50,371 bases of DNA from Mesostigma viride (GCA_009746045.1 RPFO01000457.1:1-50371), one strand, 5' to 3'. Counted from the stretch's first letter, positions 18,460 through 29,345 are shown. Made by a program: numbers and translations. The notes: generated by a model from the letters alone, not told the origin.

Positions 18460-19332
18460 CACCCCTTCACTCTGAAGGAATTGGACGGCGCCCTTGCTCG
18501 CATGCGGTTCGACGCGGCGGTCGGTGCCGACCACCTTTCTGCTGAGCTGCTGAAGACCCCTGCCCCGGCGCGGTGAGGGCCGTCTTCTGCTGGCGTTCTG
18601 CAACCGTGTCCTACTCTCAGATGAGCCTCCGCCTGCTGAGTGGCACTGAGACGGCCATCCGAGTCATGCTGTACAAGAAGGGATCTGCTGCTGACCCCGG
18701 TAACTATCGGGCCGGGTACGTGTCTGCCTCCAGAGCGCCATGCTGAAGATCTTCATGCGTATATGATGCTGCACAGGTTCCGCGCGCCGCGCTGGACCCA
18801 CAGTCTGTGACCACCAGGGTGAGGCTCAGATGGGTTTCCGTCGTGGTCGTAACACTGTCATGGCTGTATTTGTCGCGCGCCGGTTGATGGAGGAGGTGCG
18901 TCGCCTGTGCCCTGATGGTTTGCCGCTGGTCTTCATTTTCGTCGACTATATCAAGGCCTTTGACACGGTCCTCTGGAAGGCTCTTTGGGCCATCCGAGCT
19001 CTGGATCGGGTACCACCAGTGTTTATTGCTGCCATTCGTCGACTGTATGAGGGCTCACAGGCAGTAGTGCGGACTGCGGAAGGCACCACCCCACCAATCC
19101 CCGGCTTCACCACGGGGTGTGGCATTCAAGGTTGTGTCATGTCCCCATATCTGTTCATTATTGTCGTGGATCACGTCATGCGCCGGGCTCGGGCGCGCTT
19201 TATTGCTCTCAACGGGTTCGAGCCCGGCTTGGACATTCTCACGAGCCCGAGCACGGTGGGGGTGGCACCGGCTACCGCCTGGCCGACCTGATTTATGCGG
19301 ATGACACCACCCTCATCACGCGCCCCGAGCAC
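18460..19332 (+). pseudogene. LINE reverse transcriptase, split by a hAT insertion
   Basis: The region opens with ELDGALARMRFDAAVGADHL (the pre-RT block of LINE ORF2). It contains FVDYIKAFDTVLW (motif A with catalytic Asp), GCGIQGCVMSPYLF (motif B') and IYADDTTLITRP (motif C, catalytic Asp pair). Frameshifts around 18574-18830 and near 19280 break it. Motif C is followed directly by the hAT element at 19333. The domain copies element RNA at the nicked target. Confidence 0.85.
19325..19332. repeat. Left 8-bp target-site duplication of the second hAT element
   Basis: CCGAGCAC here and at 20950-20957, exactly bordering the CAG...CTG ends of the element. Confidence 0.9.
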
Positions 19333-20949
19333 CAGTGTAAAATCATACGCCGTATAATGACGGTATAATACGGTATAATACGTAATACGCTGGCTTTGAG
19401 CGTATGATTTTTCATACGTAATACGTTTTAGCGCATAATGACGTATTATACCGTATTATACCGTATAATGCCGTGTTTTCCGCGTTTTTTTTACGTTTTG
19501 CGCGGCTAGGATGCCAGAACGACAGGGCAACGATTTGAAGCAACAGATTTCGTATCTCTACTAAGTACTGACCCGTCTGAACTTTCACAATTCGACGCGA
19601 TCTTATTTTGAAATTGTGGTGCACAGTGCGCGCACCGTGCGGAGGTGGCCATGGCGACGTGCGTTCCGTTAAAATATGGCTAATCCGGCGGGCAACAGGC
19701 TAAAAAATTAAGCCGATGGTTAAAAGTGATGTTCTATTATGATGTTTCATAGCAAGATCTGCACTATTTGCAAATTCGCTGCCTTTGTTGGTACAGATTT
19801 GCACGGGGGTCTCATCCAACAATTTGGCCGCGATGAATAATCTAGCATGTGTGCCTGCGACGGTAGAACTCGATATTCGTGGGTTATTTTGATGCAGCAA
19901 GAGCCGTTTAGTAACGGACACCATGAAAATAACCTAAGCATCTTCGATCTGCGGCCATTTCCTGTCATTTCTAAAATGATTTCGTTCAGGCCTGCGCGAT
20001 CCGCGGTTAATCCATCCATGGCTGGCTGGCTTTTCTTGCGCGCCTGGGTAGGAAATAATGCCGGCCGTGGTACGTTGATTTGCCGCATGTCACCGCCCAG
20101 TCTGTTTGCGCTCTTAATGAACCTGGCATGAAACTTTTTGCGCCGTTTCTGGGTTTTTCTTGCTATTTTGTTCTCCACTTGTTGCAGTTGTGCTATCAGA
20201 TTTTCCGCAGCTTTCAATGGTTTTCCTTACGCTGCGTATGCCATGCTTCCTAAAGCTACCCAGAATTGATCGGGCAGTTATCTGGCTTTGCTACGCTTCC
20301 TGTATGGAGGTTTTCACACGTACGGTAGACATTCTATATTGCGTAGTCAAGGACCCTAGCTGCCTGGGAGCGGCATCACCGTTGCAAGGAGCTGGCGAGC
20401 TCATAGACGCCTGTCATGCTCTTCAGCCTGCTGGAAAACAAGGTTGTTGTATGGAAAGTGAGAATATGTGAGTTACTTATTATATCACATCCCCACCTGT
20501 TTAGCCATGTTTAACATGTTGGCCCCTTGCTGGCCCACTGCACGGTCCCCTAGTTATTGCTGGCCTTTTTACCATATATAATTACTTGCATCAAAGTGAA
20601 GGCACCCAAGTAAACATAACCAATACAAAGCCACATATATACAGTTATACACATACACACAATTATGCATGCGCACGTTTACATTCTCAGTATTACATGC
20701 AATATATCGATCGTGTCCACAATATCCACCGTATAGAGTATAGCCGAGGGTAGGGCAACCTTGGATTATGTCCAAAACAGTGTTAAAAACATGTGGATTG
20801 ATGGTGGGTGTCTTAAAATGTGTAAAATCAGAGTATTCTGAGTGTGTCCGTACGAAAACGTATAATACCGTATTATACCGTATTATACCGTATTATACAT
20901 TATACTCCACCGTGACCGTATAACGCGTATAACGTACGATTGCACTCTG
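19333..20949. mobile_element. hAT-type non-autonomous transposon, 1617 bp, inserted in the LINE reverse transcriptase
   Basis: The left end is CAGTGTAAAATCATACG. The right end in reverse complement is CAGAGTGCAATCGTACG, with 13 of 17 positions identical and the hAT-typical CAG start. It is flanked by the exact 8-bp duplication CCGAGCAC, the size hAT elements make. Both subterminal regions are dense in GTATAATACG / CGTATTATAC motifs (19349-19470 and 20858-20935). The interior has only short frames (such as 19747-20217 minus, 156 codons) with no transposase motif I can recognise, so it must have moved using another element's transposase. Confidence 0.9.
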
Positions 20950-20957
20950 CCGAGCAC

Positions 20958-21993
20958 ATTAGCTGGCCAGTGGACTGTCTGGGCTCGGAGGCGAGGGCGC
21001 GGTGGGGTTGGAGATTAGTGTCAAAACTGAGGCAATGGTGATTGGGGCCTCGATCCAGTCGCCCGCCGCTTCCGCGCTTGCTCGACGGGACGGAGACCTG
21101 TCCCGTTTCGTGATCGCTTCAAACTATTAGGGAGCATGCTCCCCGACAGTGACCGCCAACGATGTGGACATCCGTGCAATCGGCCTGGCCTGGGCCCGGC
21201 TTCGTTCGCTCAACACGTACTGGCGCTCGAAGGGCCTGGGCTAGCAGCGTAAGCGCATGCTCTTCAAGGTCCTCGTCCTCACGGTGCTTACGTATGGCGC
21301 CGAGGCATGGACACTCACGGACACACTGGCGGCTAAGCCGTAGACGGCACGGTTTACAGGATGCTCCGACAGGTCCTGAATGTAGGGTTTTCCCAGCGTA
21401 GGTCATTAGAGTCTTTGTATCAGGGTATGCCTCGTATTTCGGACGAGATTAGGCAGCGTAGGATAGCATTTGTATGACATCTTGCTCGCACCAGCCAGGT
21501 CGACCCCGCCCTTCGTCTGGCTGGCCCCTAGCTAGGTAGCGGCTTGGCCAACGTACCAGGGCGGCATATCTTGACCTGGCCTGCCCCCAAGGACATTCCC
21601 AGGAAGCTAGGCGGTAAACCTGCCATGAACTACATCCAGATGTTGCTGGCCGACCTAGTGGTCCTGGCATGCAGCTCAGTTTGAACACCGCATTCACTCC
21701 CTCTCTCTTCTTTGGACTGCCATGCAGAACAAGAAGTGGTGGCAGAAGATTGTCCAAGTTACAGGCTAGCTCACACGCCAGCCCAGGGCTGTGGGCGCAA
21801 GCCACCCCCCCCCCAAGAGGAAGGGGCTTTTTGCTGAGTAGTGTAGTTAGGATTTTTCTAGACTAGCTAGATAGCTTAGAGTTGGGTTTGTTCGATTACG
21901 CGGCTCCGCCCCCCTCCATCCATCCAGCAAGGAATTTGTGCTACATGATCTCCCAACGGCGGAGACATGTTATAATTTAATTTAATTTAATTT
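20958..21993 (+). pseudogene. LINE ORF2 C-terminal region and 3' UTR
   Basis: After the hAT element the frame resumes with GLEISVKTEAMVIGAS, then IRAIGLAWARLRSLNTYW and LFKVLVLTVLTYGAEAWTLT, the usual region after the reverse transcriptase in many APE-type LINEs. There are stops at about 21241 and 21341. The 3' UTR ends GTGCTACATGATCTCCCAAC...GGAGACATG and the (AATTT)n tail. Confidence 0.8.
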
Positions 21994-22214
21994 AACCAGC
22001 GCAGGCCAGTAATCGGGAGAATCCGGACCATGGTAGCTCGAGCCTGCCGTTATGTTGTCCCCCTTCGAGTCGTTCAGGATCGATGATGAATATGAATGGA
22101 GATGGAAATGTGTAGCATTGTGCATTGAACTTATCAAGGAGACAACCAGCGCAGGCCAGAAATCAGGAGAATCCGAACCATGCAGGGTAGCTCGAGCCTG
22201 CCGTTATCTTGTCC
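21994..22214. repeat. 150-bp spaced duplication around the LINE target
   Basis: AACCAGCGCAGGCCAG at 21994 and again at 22144 each begin a block of about 70 bp ending GGTAGCTCGAGCCTGCCGTT and a TTGTCC. The two blocks differ at several bases. The second keeps the full upstream motif CAAGGAGACAACCAGCGCA (22135-22153); the first had it split by the LINE. Confidence 0.85.
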
Positions 22215-22672
22215 GGCCGCGTTGAAATTATGGCTGGCTTACGTGTAGAGCGACTAGATTCATGACCTAGACGGTGGGGGCGGAAACAGCTTGCTTTATT
22301 ATCTGGGCGTGTGTTTCGAGCCTATTATAACTGGCCGGGAGTGTCTAGTGGTGAGCACCATTGCCGCTGCGCGATCGCTCTCCCGGCATGCCTGCACCAT
22401 TTACGAGGAAATACCCGCAAATGGAAAACCACTGAAAAGGTCTAGCTATAGTCAGTCATTACGTTAGCCATGCCCTGTTTCCGAACGTCCAAGAAGTGCA
22501 CACGGTGCAAAGGCAAAAATCCGGAGGACAGCACTTTCAAAAGTGCGGCGGAAACCACCAAAAGCGCGCGTATGCCAGAAAACATCGTATGCTGCAGCGA
22601 CGCAACGGTGTGGACAACGAATCCAGTCATAAGCTCGGAACGGCCGCCAAAGGAGATCTGGCATCACAGGGT
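22215..22672. other. No supported gene
   Basis: This probably contains the 3' end of the retroelement on the minus strand at 22673-24235. A plus-strand frame at 22470-22724 begins with a Cys-rich stretch (CFRTSKKCTRCKGKN), but I cannot support it as a gene. Confidence 0.4.
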
Positions 22673-24235
22673 TCAGATGTGCGGAGATACTACGCGATCC
22701 AGCCGGTCCACGACCTGTTTGTAGAGCTTGTTGTGCCAATCAAGGGGCAGCACGTACCGAACAGATGTGGGTGACGTTGCAAAAAACACAGGACTTGACG
22801 GAGCATAATGTATGTCTTGTTGGTCATAGTCTTTGACCAACAAATTTACGATGCAAGAGGTCAACAAGAGTCGTGCATGATGAAATCGACACTCGATAAG
22901 AGCAAAGCTAGACGGGAAAAAACGATGCAACTGACTAAGAACAACACCATATTTGGCCATCATTGTGTGGGAAAGGAGACTGTGAATATCGGGGTAGCGA
23001 ATAAAAGGAATTTGCTGATATTTAGTTAGGATCCTTGCGCTTATCATAATAGACAGCCGTACACCAGCCCTTCTTGTTATGGGTAATGCTAAGATCAAGG
23101 TAATTGCATTACTAGTATCCTCCGACGTGAGCTTTGATGTGAGGAACGCTTGCGGATAGATGCCAGGCAGGCCAGCTGTGATATACAAATGGGTTGCGAA
23201 ATCAGGGTTGTCGAAAGCAATGACATCATCAATGTATCGACATGTGTGGATAAAACGCCTGATGACAACATCATCATTTGAGGCAATTAGATTCTCCATG
23301 AATGCAAGCTCATAAGCGTATATAGATAGAGGTTTGCAATTAAGGATCGAGCTAGCCCGGCACAGTTAGTGCCCGACAATAAGGATGCCGATAGCTTGTT
23401 GGTATACATCGCCCGCAAAACAAATGATCGAGGTGTTATCAACAAGATAAGAGATCCAATGAACAACTGTCAGCCTTCGTGCATGATAGTATAATTATAA
23501 GCATCCCGCACGATAGCACCTGCCGGCTGCCGCAATCCCTGCTGAGAGCCACGTTGCCGTGGGCTTGGTCTGAGAAACACACACGTGCAGGTGGTTGCGC
23601 CCGTGATCGAGGCCTATAGTGCATTATTACAGACGAGTAAGGAGGCTATCTAAATGAGCTTTCAAATCGTGCAAATCTAGTGTGGTCTATGGAGTGGTGA
23701 AATCATAGTGGGTGGCTATGGGCATAGGTATAGTAACGCTTCTCTCAGACTGCTGCTGCCGGTCTTATAGAACGGCTAAGGGCGGCAAGGCGACTAGGCG
23801 TACCGCCTACTTTGGCTGAGTCTATTATGACGATCCAACTACCAGCGCATTCATACCCGCGAGCACCTCCACCCATAATGCATCGGCTTCAGGGAGAAGA
23901 GCATTCAAAGCATGGCAGATGAGTTTCGATAGAGGCATCAGTGGGGCGGAATGCGACGCAGCAATGGTGCGCAAAGCAACAGGAGTTTTGTGCAGCTTAA
24001 GAGTGAGATATGAGATTTGGGAACGTAGTGGTGGTGGCGCGTCGCTGCGCAGAAAAGCCCGATGAGCAACAGTGATACTGGCGGTGGACTGTGCACGCTG
24101 AACAAAGGTAGGGCTGGACGCCAACTCACGTGTTGCAAAGTAGCGAGGTAGTGCTACTTGCAGATAAAAAGCAAAGTTGTTGGGTTTCTGGTCAACACAC
24201 GTGTCAGATGATAAAGTCCTGCTTGAAGTGGTCAT
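22673..24235 (-). pseudogene. Retroelement reverse transcriptase, YIDD type (Penelope-like affinity suspected)
   Basis: Read on the minus strand from 24235, ISYLTLKLHKTPVALRTIAA and PLSKLICHALNAL match the early RT blocks. After a disrupted stretch, GTNCAGLARSLIANLYLY (near 23375-23320) is motif B. TCRYIDDVIAFDNPDF (near 23250) is motif C with the catalytic Asp pair. Then follow GIYPQAF, IPFIRYPDIHSLLSHT and KYGVVLSQLHRFF. This set, with the YIDD box and the YGVxxSQLxR block, is unlike the YADD LINE in this window and resembles Penelope-like or related elements; the family is not certain. Frameshifts occur near 23300 and between 23640 and 23825. I saw no GIY-YIG endonuclease. Confidence 0.7.
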
Positions 24236-26872
24236 GAGAAGTGCTTTATCTGACAGTGGTGTTAATTGAGCCAGGTGGTGCGGTGGACCTGCCGGAGACG
24301 GTAATCAAGCCTTGTGAGACGTCGTGCATTGCATTCGTGAATGACGGCGCTTAACCACGGGTCCATCCATGGCAAGGGGAGCAAGCTGGAGGTCGACCGT
24401 GCAAATTGCATTGCAGAATTCGCGCAGTGATTTTGATAGCAGTGCATTCACCTCTTTGGCACACGTGCGCGCGCTGGACCCACGGCCGAAACTTGGTGCC
24501 TTTGGCAGAAAGGTCTACAAGCGTGTGGCTCGGCAGGATGCTGAGGTCATGACGTGCTGTGAGGTGGGATCAAGGTACTTGAAATACCATTGTTGTTGGC
24601 AGGGGCAGGGCCCTGCCAAGATGGTGGCCAGCTCGGTGGGCGTTGCATCACGGCTAGCTTACCTTAATTCCCGTTGCTGAAAACCATTTGCCCCCAAGAT
24701 GGGAGAGTAATGCCAGGCGGCAATGGGAGTGCCAAAAGTGACAGTTCAGCGCACCACGAGCGGCATCGCAGCCTGCACTTGCGGCAATATGCAGAATGTG
24801 GGGCAAACACAGCTCATCCATCGCAGCATGATGAATGAAAGGTGAGATCCGAGTAAACGACGTGTACGCAGTGCATCTGCATTCCGATTGACACGGTGCC
24901 GAATGATACGTGAGAGAAGGCCTCGCAGACTAGTGCATGGCATATGGGAGTGCATGGGGGACTTGCAGATCAGCTGGGGAGCACGACCCGACGGCAATGT
25001 GTAAGCTGGTAAGCTTCTTCAATCAAGCTGCAGGCTTCGAAGTCGGGATGCATGAAAGTTGCCGCGTTGCATAAGCCGAGACATGTGATTAGGAAGCGGA
25101 GACTGCATGGTGGAGTAAAGGGAAGGAGCGGGGGACACATGTGTGGAAGGACTGGAGGGGCAGGAGGGGCGACGCTGTGGGGATATGGGCGATAGGGGTG
25201 GAGATTATGCTTCAGACGCCAGGCACGTAGGATGAACATAAGAGGGCGGGGACGGGGGGGAGGCGGGCGGCGAAGAGACCGAGCTTTGAAGCTCTTGCCT
25301 TCAATGCAAAAACCGTGGGGCATAAATGCATGTAACATTCGTTTCCAAAAAGCTTCCCGATGCCCTGCGGCTTTGCGAAAAGCTGCGCATATACCCACAA
25401 TGCGAGATCGAACCACTTGCGCCTCTGCATCATCACGTATTCAACCACAATAATAATGAACAGGCAGGTTCAATGAACAGGCTGCATGGTTGTCAGAACA
25501 GGATCGACGAGCGACTACTATAGGTTTTCCACGAGCCACGTGCGAGGTAGCCATGCATGCATGGCTAGCTGACGGCGGCGGAGCTCATAACTTTCACGTT
25601 TGGGCACCAAATTCGGCCGTGAATATATCACAATCGGGCGTCTGCTTTGTCTTTCTATAAGACGCACACGCTGATATATTAGCCCGAAGCTATCACGCAA
25701 TATTATGACGAGCAAACGCTCGGCTACGCAACGCCGAGCCTGGCGGATGCGATGAGCCAAGAAAATACGCCTGCAGCTCGGCCGCGGCTGCAGTTCCGCG
25801 CCCGGCCTAGCATGCAGGCAGCGGTGACACTACTCAAGCCTTAGTAGTCCACTCGGCTCCTCCTGCGGCCTCGCCCTCGGCATCGCCTGATCCCTTGAAA
25901 CGCAGTCGTCCCGCAGAACCGCGCCCAGCAGAACTGCGCTTTCGGCCCCGACCCAGTTCAATGTCGACGACCACGACTAGCTAGACCAACAAGTGGCCCC
26001 GTGCACTGCCCTGCCAGTGGCACTGCATCTTCTACGGGGACTACACCTCACTTTATGAGCTGCATGTGCATATATGTCCACAGCATCGACCGCCTCGAAT
26101 CATCACCAATCCGGATGGCACCCATGGCTTAATTCCCTCACCTTTCTGCCGCACTGTCCCCGGCCCGCCAACTCCAGCACATCATTCTCTGCTCCCTCCT
26201 CTGACATGCGCTCCAGATGACGGCGAGATCTGGGCTCGCTCCATTTCCGAGTCCACCTTGAACCGCTCCCTCCTCAAGGAGGCCCTCGAGCAGCAAGCGA
26301 CTCCCGGGTGGTCCCACGCGGAATGGGGTAGATTTTTGCAAGAAAAAAACGCTAGTTTCAATCGTCCGAAAACCGGACATTGCGCCGAAATTCTTGCCGA
26401 ATTTTTTGCAGCCGAGCGAATTTTCCGCCGGCCGGACTTTGCGCCAGTTTTATTTAACTTGACCTTTTCCTGCTGTCGCGTGCACTTTGTCCCATGCCTC
26501 AGGGACTGAAATTTTTGTAGCGGAAACGTTTTGGCCGTCACTTCCTTTTGCGCCAAGTGTTGGACTAGAAAATTCGTAACAGAAACTTTTTGGCAGTTGG
26601 CGTCACTTCCTTTCGTTCGACTGAAAATTCTCTGAAATTCGCTGAATTCGTACCGTAGCCTAATTTTTAATACCTCGAAGTGACGGGGCACTTAAAAATT
26701 TGCCCACAAGTACACTTGGCAGCGCGCTCACTGGGAAAAATTGTACAGCCGCTCGGCGGGCCACTTCAAAATTCGTGCGTGGCCTGCACTAATACAATTC
26801 GTCTCCATGGCCTGCTAGCAGCTTTTTACTATCAATTCAGGGAATCAACAAACTCTAAAAAAAGTTTGATGG
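24236..26872. other. No clearly supported gene; possible N-terminal part of the YIDD retroelement
   Basis: Minus-strand frames at 24746-24997 and 24970-25416 could be decayed 5' parts of the element ending at 22673, but show no recognisable motif. A plus-strand frame at 26066-26509 has a Cys/His cluster just upstream (CQWHCIFYGDYTSLYELHVH followed by IC). This could be a C2HC finger, but the frame decays after about 26330. 26330-26700 is AT-rich and holds two copies of CGTCACTTCCTTT (near 26547 and 26601). Confidence 0.35.
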
Positions 26873-26884
26873 AATCGTATATAT

Positions 26885-27129
26885 TTGATCAGGCACTCCG
26901 CAAAGGTGAAAACCATTTGCGTTCAGTACCGGGCCGCGGAAAACGCGGAAAAACGCGATCTGCAAATGAATCCGACCGGAATCGAACTGGGGACCTCTCG
27001 CACCAATTTTGCTGACTATAGGACGGACGTCTCCGGTTACCATGGCATCGCCAACTTACACCTACAGTCATCCGCAAAAGTTCTCCTGTCCGGGGAGTGA
27101 TGCAAGCCTTTCGGATTTGGTACTAGATA
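26885..27129 (-). mobile_element. tRNA-like SINE candidate, copy 1
   Basis: Minus-strand copy of the element also found at 34982-35117. It has a pol III B-box-like GTTCGATTCC (complement of 26978-26987) downstream of TAGTCAG...TTGGT, an imperfect A box. It is flanked by an exact 12-bp duplication AATCGTATATAT at 26873-26884 and 27130-27141. Relative to the other copy it carries about 107 more bases at its 5' side (27023-27129). SINEs are moved by LINE machinery; the partner LINE is not known. Confidence 0.72.
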
Positions 27130-27141
27130 AATCGTATATAT

Positions 27142-27638
27142 ATTTGCATGTACTAATTGACAAGGCAATGTGCCTACAAAAAGGTGCGGGGACAACCTGA
27201 TGACGGAAATTGTCGAAGTCTTTCAGACTACTACCGTTCCTGCTATCGCGTGCACTTCAGTTCGTCCGTTGCCTATATCATTTACATAACTTAAATAATA
27301 AAATCAAGGTCGCGCTGCAAAAAGAGGCTTCACAACAACCATCACCAACAATACTAGGATCAGAATACTAGGAAGAAACCTGATGGCTCTATCTTGACCG
27401 CATAGAATAGTAATTCCCTCAATTCAACAAAAAACGACTCACCTTTACTCACCCTCGTTCCGGGCCACCTCTTGCTCCTTCATCTCGTGCGTGAACCATG
27501 CACCGCAAACATTGACTAGGTGTGCTTTGAAAGAAACCGAGCATACATGTCAAAGTGTAGAAAATACATGTCAAAGTGCGCCCCTTCGAACAACAGCAGC
27601 AAAATTATTACCCCTGTTGCCGCGGCCCATCCCGTCAC
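27142..27638. other. No recognisable gene
   Basis: AT-rich sequence with short frames only; nothing I can assign. Confidence 0.5.
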
Positions 27639-27734
27639 TTGCAGGAAGTAGCTTAGGATGTATGATAGGCCATATGCCCCCCTCTCAAGGGCTGTGTGCT
27701 ACATATACTCCCAACGGAGTTATGTTACAATTCA
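27639..27734 (+). mobile_element. 96-bp LINE 3'-end insertion
   Basis: This holds the family 3' terminus in plus orientation (GGAAGTAGCTTAGGATGTAT ... GTGCTACATATACTCCCAAC ... GGAGTTATGTT) with a short ACAATTCA tail. It is flanked by an exact 10-bp duplication ATCCCGTCAC at 27629-27638 and 27735-27744. It shows that this short 3' end is enough for insertion. Confidence 0.9.
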
Positions 27735-27744
27735 ATCCCGTCAC

Positions 27745-28574
27745 ATGTGACTTCAAGACGTCCCTCATTTGCGACGAGTATTGCAAAGTAGTGTCGTAAT
27801 CCATCGATGTGTCTGTAATCTGGGGGCCAATTGTTCGCAAGGATAGGTGGCAATTAGTAATGAAGGAGACCACCCCCAAGCCAGTGGGGGCTCCGCGTGT
27901 GACACCCCCAAGCCGGTGGGAGGCATTCACAGTACCCCAGATTCGGGCCGTGGTGCCCACATACCCCTGTCACTAGGACTTCGATAATAAGCGCCATCCA
28001 TCCCATCACACTCGACTGTACTGAGTCGGCTTATCAAGGAGACAACCAGCGCAGGTATATATTTCCGAATTCAACTCCAATTGGAATACTTGCACAAAGC
28101 GAAACGAAAATAATTGCAATTGAGGACTCTCTGCAGCTAGACCCTCGCCCACTTGCTCAACATCGATTCTACCATATGGTGTGTGCAACTTCACACTTAA
28201 CCTCCCCGTTCTCAACATGCGTGCCTCAACTCCCCCTTCCGTTGGGTTATACCAAACAAACAAAGAATTATTAAGTTGCGCAGCAAGTTCAAGAGTTGTT
28301 CGTTAACAAAAAAAACAAGCTACTAATTATTTATTTGCACGGGCACAGTAGCACTTGCAGCTAATAAAACGCTATCGTCTAATTCCGAAGGGCCTTTCGG
28401 CTAAATCAAAATTAACGATGCGGGCAGTGTGGCCGGAGCTGGAGACCTAACGGACATGACAGACCCCTAATGCGTCTGAGGGGACGCACGAGGAGGCAAG
28501 GCTGGAACGTCCTCTGGAACCTTCCCCACCTAATCCGGAGATCCCGGGGGGCTCACTGTTTGCGGTGAAACATT
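27745..28574. other. No recognisable gene
   Basis: This includes a small repeat of CACCCCCAAGCC(A/G)GTGGG near 27868 and 27902. A copy of the dispersed motif CAAGGAGACAACCAGCGCA lies at 28035-28053. Confidence 0.45.
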
Positions 28575-28689
28575 GGTGGCCTTGGCCTTTGAATAATAGG
28601 ACGCATCGTTCCAAGACATCTGCAGCAAATGATACAAAGCCATGGAGCAATTTCGAAAGTATCCGTAAGAATCATGTAGACCTGAGAAA

Positions 28690-29345
28690 CAATTTTTTCG
28701 CAACCTCCAAGTTGGGAGGGGTCTCGCTGCAGCTAGACCCTTCCGTGAACGCAAAAAATAAACATCGAATAACTGGGAGGTCTTCCTGCAGCTAGACCCC
28801 TCAAATCATACAAAGATGAAACATTGAAGTTGGGAGGGGTCTAGCTGCAGCTAGACCCTTACAGGAATGCGAAAAAACAACCAATAATTGGGAGGGTCTA
28901 CCTGCAGCTATACCCTTACATGCAATCAAAAAGGATGAAACCTTGGAAGTTGGGAGGGGTCTAGCTGCAGCTAGACCCTTACAGGAATGCGAAAAAACAA
29001 CCAATAATTGGGAGGGTCTACCTGCAGCTAGACCCTTACATGCAATCAAAAAGGATGAAACCTTGGAAGTTGGGAGGGGTCTAGCTGCAGCTAGACCCTT
29101 ACAGGAATGCGAAAAAACAACCAATAATTGGGAGGGTCTACCTGCAGCTAGACCCTTACATGCAATCAAAAAGGATGAAACCTTGGAAGTTGGGTGGGGT
29201 CTAGCTGCAGCTAGACCCTTACAGGAATGCGAAAAAACAACCAATAATTGGGAGGGTCTACCTGCAGCTAGACCCTTACAAGCAATCAAAAAGGATGAAA
29301 CCTTGGAAGTTGGGAGGGGTCTCTCTGCAGGTAGACCCTTCAACG
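28690..29345 (+). repeat. 120-bp tandem repeat, left arm
   Basis: About five copies with an exact 120-bp period (TGCAATCAAAAAGGATGAAA at 28921, 29041, 29161 and, with one mismatch, 29281). Each unit holds the 20-bp perfect palindrome GGTCTAGCTGCAGCTAGACC and, 60 bp on, an imperfect copy GGTCTACCTGCAGCTAGACC. The unit is thus two diverged 60-bp halves. Confidence 0.95.

Larger units (their letters stand above)
14459..21993 (+). mobile_element. APE-type LINE carrying three nested insertions
   Basis: A non-LTR retrotransposon with endonuclease (14643-15056 plus 15604-15950), reverse transcriptase (about 18460-19332) and C-terminal region (20958-21480), ending in the family 3' hairpin CTCCCAACGGCGGAG and an (AATTT)n tail at about 21973-21993. 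It is flanked by the 10-bp duplication AACCAGCGCA. Later insertions at 15057-15591, 16613-18313 and 19333-20949 split it. Without them and their target duplications the LINE is about 3.65 kb. It lacks a recognisable ORF1, so it is 5'-truncated or of a single-ORF type. Internal stops and frameshifts show it is dead. Confidence 0.87.

Noticed and set aside
22470-22724. Small Cys-rich plus-strand frame (CFRTSKKCTRCKGKN)
   Set aside because: The Cys spacing fits no family I know, and it lies antisense to the likely tail of a retroelement.
26066-26509. 147-codon frame preceded by a C2HC-like cluster
   Set aside because: The possible finger is isolated, and the frame runs into AT-rich non-coding sequence after about 26330.
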